From: an uncultured Collinsella sp.
GTDB taxonomy: Bacteria > Actinomycetota > Coriobacteriia > Coriobacteriales > Coriobacteriaceae
Length of the DNA: 9,502 bases
Direction of reading: 5' to 3'
Assembly: GCA_900550815.1 (NCBI GenBank)
Contig: URTW01000073.1
Span: forward strand, 1-9,502
Under the pieces are notes generated by a model, which saw only the letters and a list, made by a program, of their open reading frames with translations, was not told the DNA's origin and did not search any database. Both the position numbers and the translations under genes were made by a program. This document shows, piece by piece, positions 1 to 8,350 of the stretch; positions within the stretch are counted from its first letter, which is position 1, and every line of letters begins with the position of its first letter.

Positions 1-31
1 GGGAATCCGGGGGCGTGACGGGGTTTCTCTC

Positions 32-43
32 CGGAACATTCCG
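32..43. repeat. Short perfect inverted repeat at window edge
   Basis: CGGAA-CA-TTCCG, five-base arms around a two-base centre. The first 50 bases of the window hold no recognisable gene end. The repeat could be part of an operator or of a hairpin belonging to a gene outside the window, and it is short enough to be chance. Confidence 0.3.
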
Positions 44-50
44 CAGGACG

Positions 51-93
51 CAAAGAGGCTCCGCCGCGCAACGCGCGCAGCGGAGCCTCTTTG
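51..93. terminator. Strong hairpin, probable (bidirectional) terminator
   Basis: Perfect 14-bp stem (arms 51-64 and 80-93) around a 15-base GC-rich loop that can itself pair further. The outer stem pairs AAA with TTT, so on either strand the 3' arm ends in TTTG, as in symmetric bidirectional terminators. It lies 67 bases beyond the stop codon of the glycyl-radical gene on the minus strand, and may also serve a plus-strand gene outside the window. There is no long T tract, so termination strength is uncertain. Confidence 0.6.
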
Positions 94-102
94 CATGTAC
101 GA

Positions 103-133
103 GGCCGTTTTGGGAAATAACCCAAAACCGGCC
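103..133 (-). terminator. Hairpin downstream of the glycyl-radical gene
   Basis: A stem of 12 bp with one bulged base (arms 103-114 and 121-133) around the six-base loop AAATAA. It starts 27 bases after the stop codon of the minus-strand gene at 161-412 and precedes a second hairpin at 51-93. Two consecutive hairpins suggest the end of the pfl transcription unit and 3'-end protection of the mRNA. No U tract follows directly, so it may be a processing or stability element rather than the terminator itself. Confidence 0.5.
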
Positions 134-160
134 CCAGTAATCCTACAGGAGTTGAACCCT

Positions 161-412
161 TTAGAACTTGTCGTGGAAGGTACGCGCAATGACCTCGTCC
201 TGCTGCTCCTTGGTGAGCGTGTGGAAGTTCACGGCATAGCCGGAAACGCGGATGGTCAGCTGCGGGTACTTCTCGGGGTGAGCCTGAGCGTCGAGCAGCG
301 TCTCACGGTTGAAGACGTTGATGTTCAGGTGGTGGCCACCCTTCTCGGCGTAAGCGTCGAGCATGTGGACCAGGTTATCGGCCTGAGTCTCGGAAACTTC
401 AGAAACCTTCAT
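161..412 (-). CDS. grcA: Stand-alone glycyl-radical domain of pyruvate formate-lyase (GrcA-like subunit)
   Basis: An 83-residue protein equal to the C-terminal radical domain of pyruvate formate-lyase. Residues 50-63 ([14 protein letters not shown]) form the glycyl-radical loop, with Gly58 matching radical Gly734 of E. coli Pfl[17 protein letters not shown] precedes it and the protein ends [13 protein letters not shown]. coli GrcA (YfiD) has the same domain after an N-terminal extension of about 50 residues and repairs oxygen-cleaved PFL. Here there is no extension: the protein begins in the PFL linker, where the upstream pflB product stops. The start at 410-412 is supported by GAAGGAGA (419-426), six bases before ATG. 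It is cotranscribed with, or lies directly downstream of, pflB with an 85-base gap. I infer that it is the obligate radical subunit of a two-part PFL, carrying a radical that an activase (not in this window) would install on Gly58. The alternative is a repair protein only, but the partner lacks its own radical domain, so that is less likely. Confidence 0.93.
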   Translation of the reverse strand: MKVSEVSETQADNLVHMLDAYAEKGGHHLNINVFNRETLLDAQAHPEKYPQLTIRVSGYAVNFHTLTKEQQDEVIARTFHDKF

Positions 413-435
413 AATGTGTCTCCTTCGATTGATAG

Positions 436-455
436 GCGCCGGCCGAAACCGGCGC
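436..455 (-). other. GC-rich hairpin in grcA leader
   Basis: GCGCCGG (436-442) and CCGGCGC (449-455) form a 7-bp stem with a six-base loop, ten bases before the grcA Shine-Dalgarno sequence on the minus strand. No T tract follows. It could act as a weak attenuator, an RNase barrier protecting the grcA message, or a brake on ribosome entry. Confidence 0.5.
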
Positions 456-471
456 GCTAATCAGTAATCGT

Positions 472-496
472 TATTGTTAGTATAGCACTAACAATA
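472..496 (-). promoter_or_regulatory. Dyad directly after pflB stop, containing an extended -10 like box
   Basis: TATTGTTAG (472-480) and CTAACAATA (488-496) are perfect 9-bp arms around TATAGCA. The dyad starts one base past the pflB stop codon (498-500). Read on the minus strand, the centre gives TGCTATACT (479-487), an extended -10 sequence (TGn plus TATACT). No good -35 is visible 17 bases upstream. It may be an internal promoter for grcA with an overlapping operator, or an AT-rich mRNA hairpin separating the two cistrons. Confidence 0.4.
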
Positions 497-497
497 G

Positions 498-2545
<2,048 letters not shown>

Positions 2546-2549
<4 letters not shown>

Positions 2550-2581
2550 TGTGTAACCACGCTCCTAGTTACGTGTAATGC
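2546..2581 (-). promoter_or_regulatory. Potential hairpin enclosing the pflB start
   Basis: On the minus strand GCATT...GTAAC (2568-2581) can pair with GTTAC...AATGC (2546-2557), giving two 5-bp helices with an asymmetric 4x2 internal loop. The AGGAG ribosome binding site sits in the apical loop and the ATG in the closing stem. This could modulate pflB translation, but the helices are short. Confidence 0.3.
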
Positions 2582-3098
2582 GGCGCTCTCTCACACCGCT
2601 GCTTATTGAATTCTTGAATGTTCGGCTTGCACTACCGGCTTCTTCCGTTCTTCACCACACGTTGGTGCAGGGAAAACGTCTGTCCACCTTGGAACTACAA
2701 CCCAAAACCCAAGATTTCACCCGTCTGAGAAGGATAACATAGCGGCCCTCTCCATCTGGGCTATTATATGTTTCTTTTTTTATATCATAATGGCGTGTTT
2801 TACAAACCCGCAGGAAATGCGAGTGCGAACAACTACCGTTCACCGATTTGTATGTTATTTTTCCTTGCCTTTGTACGACCTTCGCTCTAGCTGTTATGCC
2901 AGCTTTAGCAGGGTAAAGTGCCTCTGAGTAGGCTTTAGGACGTGCTCAGAGATCTACCCCTAACTTTGCTGATACCGACGGTGTACGGAGGTCGCCTAAA
3001 GGTTGTTTTCTAGGCATGTCCCAAAATCTACCGTATAGGGTGCGCGTGCGGGGGTATCATCTTTCACCGAAAATAGTTTCTAGTGTTAGGGGTTTTCG
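2550..3098. other. Divergent intergenic region between pflB and the marR-ABC operon
   Basis: About 550 bases with no supported coding sequence. The pflB-proximal half holds the long pflB leader and the AT-rich promoter block. The part at 2889-3015 has several complementary segments that could fold into hairpins and a pseudoknot. The marR-proximal end holds a long inverted repeat over a -10 like box and the marR start. A 63-codon minus-strand frame at 2652-2843 has no recognisable similarity and no good ribosome binding site, and was not called. Confidence 0.6.
2763..2805 (-). promoter_or_regulatory. Candidate pflB promoter region
   Basis: An AT-rich block reads on the minus strand as TTGTAA (2800-2805), then TATAAA (2779-2784, 15-base spacer), then a consensus TATAAT (2763-2768) with no convincing -35. 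Either -10 would give an mRNA with a leader of about 205-225 bases before pflB. Oxygen or redox regulation is expected for pfl genes, but no clear FNR or Rex site was found here. Confidence 0.35.
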
Positions 3099-3110
3099 GT
3101 GGAAGATACC
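3053..3110 (+). promoter_or_regulatory. Inverted repeat over marR promoter and start (probable autoregulatory operator)
   Basis: CACCGAAAA (3065-3073) and TTTTCGGTG (3093-3101) are perfect 9-bp arms 19 bases apart. With a three-base insertion the symmetry continues outward to GGTATC (3053-3058) and GATACC (3105-3110). The left arm contains TATCAT (3055-3060), a plausible -10. The right arm contains the GTG start of marR (3099-3101), and the AGGGG ribosome binding site (3088-3092) is between the arms. MarR-family proteins commonly repress their own operon by binding palindromes over the promoter. An mRNA hairpin hiding the ribosome binding site is the alternative. Confidence 0.5.
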
Positions 3111-3548
3111 GATTTCCATGAGCTTGGGCGTCAGCTCTTTACCGAGTTTGGCAGCATGCATCAGCGCGTTTCGCGCTTTGCCGACCAGGCTCTGGGTGGC
3201 GAGATGGCCGTCATGCGCGCCCTCATGCGCGCCGGCGGCTCGCTCACGCCGAGCGAACTCGCAGATCGCGCCTGGGTCTCGAGCGCCCGTATCGCCAATA
3301 TCCTGCGCGCCCTCGAGGCCAAGGGCTGGGTCGAGCGCGAGCACTCAAAGACCGACCGTCGTCGCGTACACGTCACGGTGACCGACAAAGGATTCCAGGA
3401 TCTCGAAATCAAACGTCGGGAATTCGAGGACCGCACCGCGGCCTTCCTCGAGCAGCTTGGCGAAACAGATACCCAAGAGATGGTGCGCCTTCTTAGACGT
3501 GCCAACGAAATTATCGACCGCAATCAAGAAAGGAGAGATGCCGAGTGA
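3099..3548 (+). CDS. MarR-family winged-helix transcriptional regulator
   Basis: A 149-residue protein of normal MarR length. A helical N-terminus (dimerisation) leads into a winged helix at about residues 35-105: GGEMAVMRALMRAGGSLTPSELADR holds the first helices, WVSSARIANILRALEAKGWVERE the recognition helix region, and KTDRRRVHVTVTDKG the wing with the family's D-x-R signature. The C-terminal helix (about 110-149) completes the dimer interface. The chosen GTG start at 3099 has AGGGG at 3088-3092, six bases away. The stop overlaps the GTG start of the first ABC gene by four bases, so the regulator and exporter are translated together. Genes of this type beside an exporter usually repress it until a ligand, often a drug or toxic metabolite, binds. 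The ligand cannot be read from the sequence. Confidence 0.92.
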   Translation: MEDTDFHELGRQLFTEFGSMHQRVSRFADQALGGEMAVMRALMRAGGSLTPSELADRAWVSSARIANILRALEAKGWVEREHSKTDRRRVHVTVTDKGFQDLEIKRREFEDRTAAFLEQLGETDTQEMVRLLRRANEIIDRNQERRDAE

Positions 3549-5914
3549 GGATTCTCAAGCTCTTTAAAAAACATATCCTGGCACTGTTCGCAGCTATCGT
3601 ACTTATCGTAATCAGCTGCAACGCCGATCTGGCGCTGCCTACCTATATGAGCGACATCGTCGACGTGGGTGTGCAGCAAGGCGGCATCGCGTCGCCCGTG
3701 CCCGACACCATCCGTGCCGAATCGCTCGACGACCTCGAACTCTTTATGAGCACCAAGGACGCCAAGGCTGTGGAGGCCGTGTTTAGCAAGGCGGACAATA
3801 ACGGCATTCGAACGTACAAGGGCACCGAGGAGGAGCGCGCCGACGGCGGCAAGATTGCCGACATCATGAGCCTGCCCGAGACTGTCGTCCTTTCGTTCAA
3901 CCAGGGCATCGATGCCAACTCCATGGGCGACATGACCGGCGCATCTACCGAGGCAAGCGATGGCGGCGCCGCTCAGGCCATGCCCACGCCCGAGCAGATG
4001 GCGGCGATGACGCCCGAGCAGCTCGCCGAGATGCAGCAGAAAGCCGCAGCGGCGCAGAACATGCAAAAGCAGATTGATGCCGACGGCGGTAAGATCACCA
4101 TGAAGAGTCTGCGTCTAGGCGTTGAAGGCGGCCTAATCGACCAGGGCAAGCTCGTGGAGGGCGCCAACGATATGGCGGACAAAATGGGCTCCATGTCGGG
4201 TTCCATCGTGACCCAACGCGCCGCGAGCGACGTGCAAGCCGAGTACAAGGCGCAGGGCAGCGACCCCGCCGACGTGCAGAACGCCTACCTGGGCCGCATG
4301 GCGACCACGATGTTTGGGCTGTGCCTACTCTCGCTGGTCGCCACAATCCTGACCGGCGCCGTGGCCTCGCGCACCGCCTGCTCCATCGCCCGCGACCTGC
4401 GCCGCGAGACCTTCAACAAGGTTATGCACTTCTCGCCGGCCGAGGTGGGCAAGTTTAGCCAGGCCTCGCTCATCACCCGCTGCACCAACGACATTCAGCA
4501 GATCCAGATGGCCGCAACCCTGTTTATCCGCATGTGTCTGATGGCCCCCGTCATGGGCATCGTCGCCGTCATGCGCGTCCTGGCCAACCATACCGGCCTA
4601 GAGTGGACCATCGCCGTGGCCATCATCGCGGTCTCGGCCGTCGTCGGCGTGCTTATGGGCCTCACCATGCCCAAGTTCAAAAAGATGCAGAGCTTTGTGG
4701 ACCGTGTGAACCTTACCGCCCGCGAGCTGCTCGACGGCCTTATGCCCATCCGCTCGTTCAACCGCGAGGAGCATGAGCTCGAGCGTTTTGACAAGGCTTC
4801 GCTCGACCTGATGACCACGCAGCTCTACACCAACCGAGCCATGAGCTTTATGATGCCGCTCATGATGCTCGTCATGAACTGCATCACCGTGCTTATCGTC
4901 TGGTTTGGCGCGCAGGGCGTGTCCGACGGCGTGATGCAGGTCGGCAACATGATGGCGTTTATCTCTTACACCATGCAGATCGTCATGGCGTTTATGATCC
5001 TCACCATGGTTTCGGTTATCTTGCCCCGCGCCGAGGTCGCAGCCGAGCGCGTGGAAGAGGTCATCACCTGCCCCACGAGCATCAACGACCCCGCCTCGCC
5101 CAAACTGCCTGCTGTCAGCGCGCCGCGCGGCGAGCTCACCTTCCGCGACGTGAGCTTCCAGTATCCCGATGCCCGCGCCGACGTCATCAGCGGCGTGAAC
5201 TTCACCACGCATGCCGGTCAGATGCTCGGCATCATTGGTTCCACGGGCTCGGGCAAGTCCACGCTCGTGCAGCTGATTCCGCGCCTGTACGACGTCACGG
5301 GCGGCAGCATTTCGCTCGACGGCATCGATGTGCGCGACATGACCCTTTCCGAGCTGCGGCGCCGCATCGGTTATATTCCGCAGCAGGGTCGCCTGTTCTC
5401 GGGTACCGTCGAGAGCAACCTCAAGTTTGCCGGCGACATGGTGAGTGACGAGGATATGCGCCAGGCAGCACGCGTCGCCCAGGCGGAGGACTTTATCGCC
5501 GAGCGCGAGGACGGGTACGACTCCCCTATCAGCCAGGGCGGCTCCAATGTTTCGGGTGGTCAGCGCCAGCGTCTGGCCATCGCCCGCGCGTTGGCCAAAA
5601 AGCCCGAGGTCGTGGTGTTCGATGATTCGTTTAGCGCGCTTGACTACAAGACCGACGCGCGCCTGCGCGAGGAGCTCGCCAAAAACGTCACCGACGCCGC
5701 GCTCGTGGTCGTGGCGCAGCGTATCGCGACCATCATGCACGCCGACCAGATTATCGTGCTCGACGACGGCCACGTAGTGGGCACCGGCACGCACGAGGAG
5801 CTGCTGCGCAGCTGCCCGGCGTACCTGGAGATCGCACAGTCGCAGCTTTCCGCCGAGGAGCTGGGGCTTACCCAAGAAGAAATTGCAGCCGTCATGGAAG
5901 GAGGCGAGCGCTAA
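3545..5914 (+). CDS. ABC exporter half-transporter with degenerate ATP site and large extracellular loop
   Basis: A 789-residue membrane domain fused to an ATPase domain, about 200 residues longer than usual. TM1 spans about residues 10-30. An extracytoplasmic segment of about 215 residues (36-250) follows, rich in Ala, Gln, Met and acidic residues, with the tandem motif TPEQMAAM/TPEQLAEM at 148-163. TM2-TM6 lie at roughly 252-275, 325-345, 353-374, 436-456 and 468-493. ATPase motifs: Walker A GSTGSGKST (565-573), Q-loop QQ613-614, signature VSGGQ (669-673), Walker B VVVFDD (689-694), D-loop SALD, and Gln725 at the switch-His position. Asp694 for the catalytic Glu and Gln725 for His mark the noncatalytic side of a heterodimeric exporter (as in TM287/288, BmrCD, LmrCD); the next gene supplies the complement. 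GTG 3545 overlaps the marR stop, with AGGAG at 3531-3535. Substrate unknown; drug or toxic-metabolite export is the family expectation. Confidence 0.95.
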   Translation: MRILKLFKKHILALFAAIVLIVISCNADLALPTYMSDIVDVGVQQGGIASPVPDTIRAESLDDLELFMSTKDAKAVEAVFSKADNNGIRTYKGTEEERADGGKIADIMSLPETVVLSFNQGIDANSMGDMTGASTEASDGGAAQAMPTPEQMAAMTPEQLAEMQQKAAAAQNMQKQIDADGGKITMKSLRLGVEGGLIDQGKLVEGANDMADKMGSMSGSIVTQRAASDVQAEYKAQGSDPADVQNAYLGRMATTMFGLCLLSLVATILTGAVASRTACSIARDLRRETFNKVMHFSPAEVGKFSQASLITRCTNDIQQIQMAATLFIRMCLMAPVMGIVAVMRVLANHTGLEWTIAVAIIAVSAVVGVLMGLTMPKFKKMQSFVDRVNLTARELLDGLMPIRSFNREEHELERFDKASLDLMTTQLYTNRAMSFMMPLMMLVMNCITVLIVWFGAQGVSDGVMQVGNMMAFISYTMQIVMAFMILTMVSVILPRAEVAAERVEEVITCPTSINDPASPKLPAVSAPRGELTFRDVSFQYPDARADVISGVNFTTHAGQMLGIIGSTGSGKSTLVQLIPRLYDVTGGSISLDGIDVRDMTLSELRRRIGYIPQQGRLFSGTVESNLKFAGDMVSDEDMRQAARVAQAEDFIAEREDGYDSPISQGGSNVSGGQRQRLAIARALAKKPEVVVFDDSFSALDYKTDARLREELAKNVTDAALVVVAQRIATIMHADQIIVLDDGHVVGTGTHEELLRSCPAYLEIAQSQLSAEELGLTQEEIAAVMEGGER

Positions 5915-7770
5915 TGGCAGACGAGACCAAGACTCAGATTCCCAAGCCCACCCGCCAGCGTGGTCCCATGGGCCGCATGGGTGGCATGCGCCGCGGCGAA
6001 AAGGCCAAGGACTTTAAGGGCACCATGAGGCAGCTGCTCGGCTATATCGGCCAGCACAAGATTGCCGTGTTTGCCGCCGTCGCCTTTGCCGTGTGCTCGG
6101 TCATCTTTAACATTGTGGGACCCAAGGTGCTCGGCCAGGTTACGACCAAGCTGTTCGAAGGCCTGGTCGCCAAGGTCAACGGCACCGGCGACGTTGACTT
6201 TGACTGGATCGCCAAGACGCTCGGCTTTTTGCTCTGCCTGTATCTGGCGAGCTCTGTCTGCAGCCTGGTCCAGGGCTGGCTCATGACCGGCGTCACGCAA
6301 AAGATCTGCTACCGCATGCGCAAGGAAATCGCCGCCAAGATTGCCGTCGTGCCGATGAGTTACTTCAACGGCCACAGCAAGGGAGACGTACTCAGCCGCA
6401 TCACCAACGACGTCGATACGCTGGGTCAGTCGCTCAACCAGAGCGTGACGCAGCTCATCACGTCGGTGACGCAGATTATCGGCGTGCTCGTCATGATGCT
6501 TTCGATCAGCCTGCCGCTTACCGGCGTCACCGTGCTCACGCTGCCGGCCGCCGCGATTATCTTGACCGTAATGATTCACTTCTCGCAGCCGTACTTCCGC
6601 GAGCAACAGCAGGTTCTGGGCGCCGTCAACGGCATTATCGAGGAGGACTTTGCCGGCCAGAACGTCATTCAGGTGTTCGACCGCGCCGAGGCCTCGATCG
6701 AAGAGTTCGACCGTCAAAACGACCGCCTCTTTATTAGTGGCTGGCGCTCGCAGTTCCTGTCGGGCCTGATGATGCCGCTTATGAGCTTGGTGGGCAACAT
6801 GGGCTACGTGGGCGTCGTCGTGGTGGGCGCGCAGCTCGCGCTGACCGGCAATGCCACGCCCGGCGACATCCAGAGCTTTATCCAGTACGTGCGCAACTTT
6901 ACGCAACCCGTGCAGCAGCTGGGCATCGTGAGCATCACGATGCAGTCGATGGCTGCCGCCACCGAGCGCGTCTTTGAGTTCCTGGCCGCGCCCGAGGAGG
7001 AGCAGAAGGCCGACGCGCAGATTCCCGAAAAGCGCCCCGGTCATGTGGAGTTTGACCATGTCAAGTTTGGCTACACGCCCGACAAGACCATCATCCACGA
7101 CTTTAGCTGCGAGGCGCAGGCCGGCCAAACCATTGCCATCGTCGGCCCCACCGGCGCCGGCAAGACCACGCTCATTAAGCTGCTGCAGCGCTTTTACGAC
7201 GTGGACGGCGGTTCGCTGCGCGTCGAGGGCGTCGACGTGCGCGACTGGGACCGCGCGGCGCTGCGCGGCGAGTTTGCCATGGTGCTGCAGGACACTTGGC
7301 TGTTTAACGGCACCATCCGCGAGAACATCCGCTACGGACGCCCCGACGCGAGCGATGCCGAGGTCGAGGCCGCTGCGCGCGCCGCACGCTGCGACCACTT
7401 TATCCATACGCTCGCCGGCGGCTACGACTTTATGATCAACGAGGAGGGCACCAACCTGTCGCAGGGTCAGCGCCAGCTCGTGACCATCGCCCGTGCCATT
7501 TTGGCCGACCGTCCGGCGCTGATTTTGGACGAGGCGACTTCCAACGTCGATACCCGTACCGAGGAACTCATTCAGCGCGCCATGGATGCACTGATGCAGG
7601 GCCGTACCAGCTTTGTCATCGCACACCGCCTGTCCACGATCCGCAACGCCGACGTGATCTTGGTGATTCGCGACGGCGACATCGTCGAGAAGGGCACGCA
7701 CGACGAGCTGCTCGCCCAGGGCGGTTTCTACGCCGACCTATACAACTCGCAGTTCGACGAGGCGGCGTAA
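5914..7770 (+). CDS. ABC exporter half-transporter with canonical catalytic Glu/His (heterodimer partner)
   Basis: A 618-residue half-transporter. A basic, Gly/Met-rich cytoplasmic N-terminus (about 1-35) precedes six membrane segments (roughly 48-68, 100-120, 178-196, 200-220, 283-305 and 315-340) and an ATPase domain: Walker A GPTGAGKTT (411-419), Q-loop Gln459, signature LSQGQ (515-519), Walker B ALILDE (535-540) with catalytic Glu540, D-loop SNVD, and switch His571. The signature is the altered element (Gln for the first Gly of LSGGQ). It would face the partner's degenerate Walker B, while this protein's intact Walker A/B/His would face the partner's normal VSGGQ. This complementarity is strong sequence evidence that the two products form a heterodimer. 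ATG 5914 overlaps the previous TAA by one base (TAATG), with AAGGAGG at 5898-5904, so translation is coupled. The loop between TM1 and TM2 is short, unlike its partner. Confidence 0.95.
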   Translation: MADETKTQIPKPTRQRGPMGRMGGMRRGEKAKDFKGTMRQLLGYIGQHKIAVFAAVAFAVCSVIFNIVGPKVLGQVTTKLFEGLVAKVNGTGDVDFDWIAKTLGFLLCLYLASSVCSLVQGWLMTGVTQKICYRMRKEIAAKIAVVPMSYFNGHSKGDVLSRITNDVDTLGQSLNQSVTQLITSVTQIIGVLVMMLSISLPLTGVTVLTLPAAAIILTVMIHFSQPYFREQQQVLGAVNGIIEEDFAGQNVIQVFDRAEASIEEFDRQNDRLFISGWRSQFLSGLMMPLMSLVGNMGYVGVVVVGAQLALTGNATPGDIQSFIQYVRNFTQPVQQLGIVSITMQSMAAATERVFEFLAAPEEEQKADAQIPEKRPGHVEFDHVKFGYTPDKTIIHDFSCEAQAGQTIAIVGPTGAGKTTLIKLLQRFYDVDGGSLRVEGVDVRDWDRAALRGEFAMVLQDTWLFNGTIRENIRYGRPDASDAEVEAAARAARCDHFIHTLAGGYDFMINEEGTNLSQGQRQLVTIARAILADRPALILDEATSNVDTRTEELIQRAMDALMQGRTSFVIAHRLSTIRNADVILVIRDGDIVEKGTHDELLAQGGFYADLYNSQFDEAA

Positions 7771-7801
7771 ATTCGGCCGCAAGGAGCGAATAACGCCCGA
7801 G

Positions 7802-7835
7802 AACGGGGGCGCAGGACAACCTGCGCCCCCGTTTT
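7802..7835 (+). terminator. Intrinsic terminator of the marR-ABC operon
   Basis: A perfect 14-bp stem (7802-7815 with 7820-7833), mostly G-C, closes a four-base ACAA loop, and the TTTT run at 7832-7835 ends it. It lies 31 bases after the stop codon of the second ABC gene, a classic rho-independent terminator. The 5' AA pairs with TT, so it may also work weakly in reverse. Confidence 0.9.
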
Positions 7836-7891
7836 GTGTCCTTCGAGCCTCGAAACGCCTTCCCTGAGACCTCACTGACGGCGCTTTCCAG

Positions 7892-8132
7892 ACCCCGTGG
7901 GCAAAAAAGGGCAAATATGAGTACTGTTACCTTTTTAGTAACAGCCAAAACCGCCTCAAATGCCGCTCCCACGGCTTACACGCGTCCCTAAATTGATCAA
8001 ACAGCACCATAGCGGACTTATATGTGTTTGCGTTAATGAACATATTTTGCTGTTATGTCTATTATTTTGCGAAGGCAATATGATACTAAGATAGCAACCG
8101 TACTCATATTTGGCATTTTTTGCCCACAGGGT
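7892..8132. repeat. Long inverted repeat pair bounding 241 bp (possible MITE or dispersed palindromic element)
   Basis: Arms 7892-7924 and 8100-8132 match as inverted copies at 30 of 33 positions; the core (7897-7924 against 8100-8127) matches at 26 of 28. Each arm contains GTGGGCAAAAAA and CAAATATGAGTAC. Weaker similarity (12 of 18) continues inward to about 7942 and 8082. The interior has no recognisable gene and is partly AT-rich. A TTTCC pentamer lies just outside both ends (7885-7889 and 8134-8138), possibly a target duplication. No transposase is present, so this is either a non-autonomous element or two opposed copies of an intergenic repeat. Confidence 0.6.
7924..7944. promoter_or_regulatory. 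Perfect 21-bp dyad in the left repeat arm
   Basis: CTGTTAC (7924-7930) and GTAACAG (7938-7944) flank a seven-base T-rich centre. It could be a protein-binding dyad or an RNA hairpin, and it shares TGTTA-N9-TAACA with the dyad after pflB (472-496). In the opposing repeat arm the corresponding site has decayed. Confidence 0.4.
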
Positions 8133-8213
8133 ATTTCCTAGGGAACCGACAACAGCCTTAGGGTCCCGCGCGGCGCCGCTCCCTCCCGGCATCCGCCGAC
8201 GTTTACCCAGATA

Positions 8214-8252
8214 AAACCTGCCAAAATAAACCTGTCCCTTTTTGGTAGGTTT
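8214..8252. repeat. Imperfect palindromic repeat with duplicated left arm
   Basis: AAACCTGCCAAAA (8214-8226) pairs with TTTTGGTAGGTTT (8240-8252) over 13 positions, one being G-T, around a 13-base loop. AAACCTG occurs again in the loop (8228-8234) and could pair with the same right arm, giving two exclusive hairpins. It lies upstream of the likely DAHP synthase promoter, so it may be an intergenic REP-like repeat rather than a leader attenuator. Confidence 0.45.
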
Positions 8253-8267
8253 CGGGGTGACAAGGGC

Positions 8268-8296
8268 TTGCACTTTAGCGTGCGACAGCGGATAAT
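8268..8296 (+). promoter_or_regulatory. Candidate promoter of DAHP synthase
   Basis: TTGCAC (8268-8273), a 17-base spacer, and GATAAT (8291-8296, five of six to consensus). Transcription would start near 8303, giving a leader of about 48 bases. A weaker alternative is TGAACA (8037-8042), 17 bases, TATTAT (8060-8065). Confidence 0.4.
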
Positions 8297-8350
8297 GCCG
8301 AGCATTCGACAATACGCTTATTGCTCTTTCTATAGATTGAGGAGACCCCT

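Noticed and set aside
474..494. A Rex (NADH-sensing) box between pflB and grcA.
   Set aside because: The half-sites resemble TTGTTA/TAACAA, but Rex sites have six bases between them and here there are nine.
413..497. The idea that pflB is broken by a frameshift or sequencing error and grcA is just its tail.
   Set aside because: The gap is 85 bases with two hairpins and a clean ribosome binding site before the grcA ATG, and both reading frames begin and end at sensible domain boundaries.
2652..2843. A 63-codon minus-strand frame in the pflB leader.
   Set aside because: No recognisable similarity, no good ribosome binding site, and it overlaps the likely promoter block.
2891..2911. A possible third TGTTA-N9-TAACA site (TGTTA-N9-TAGCA).
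   Set aside because: It has one mismatch in the core, and the symmetry here is better explained by the AGCTG/CAGCT hairpin at 2889-2904.
5911..7701. A 596-codon open frame on the minus strand opposite the second ABC gene, and a 425-codon one at 4598-5875.
   Set aside because: Both are shadows of high-GC ABC genes whose motifs are unambiguous. They are low-complexity and have no plausible ribosome binding site.
7924..7944. A TrpR or TyrR operator for aroF.
   Set aside because: The arms do not match either consensus, and the dyad belongs to a repeat arm about 400 bases from the gene.
7956..8312. A 118-codon minus-strand frame across the intergenic repeats.
   Set aside because: It runs through both the inverted-repeat arm and the second palindrome, so its sequence is repeat-derived. 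No domain is recognisable.
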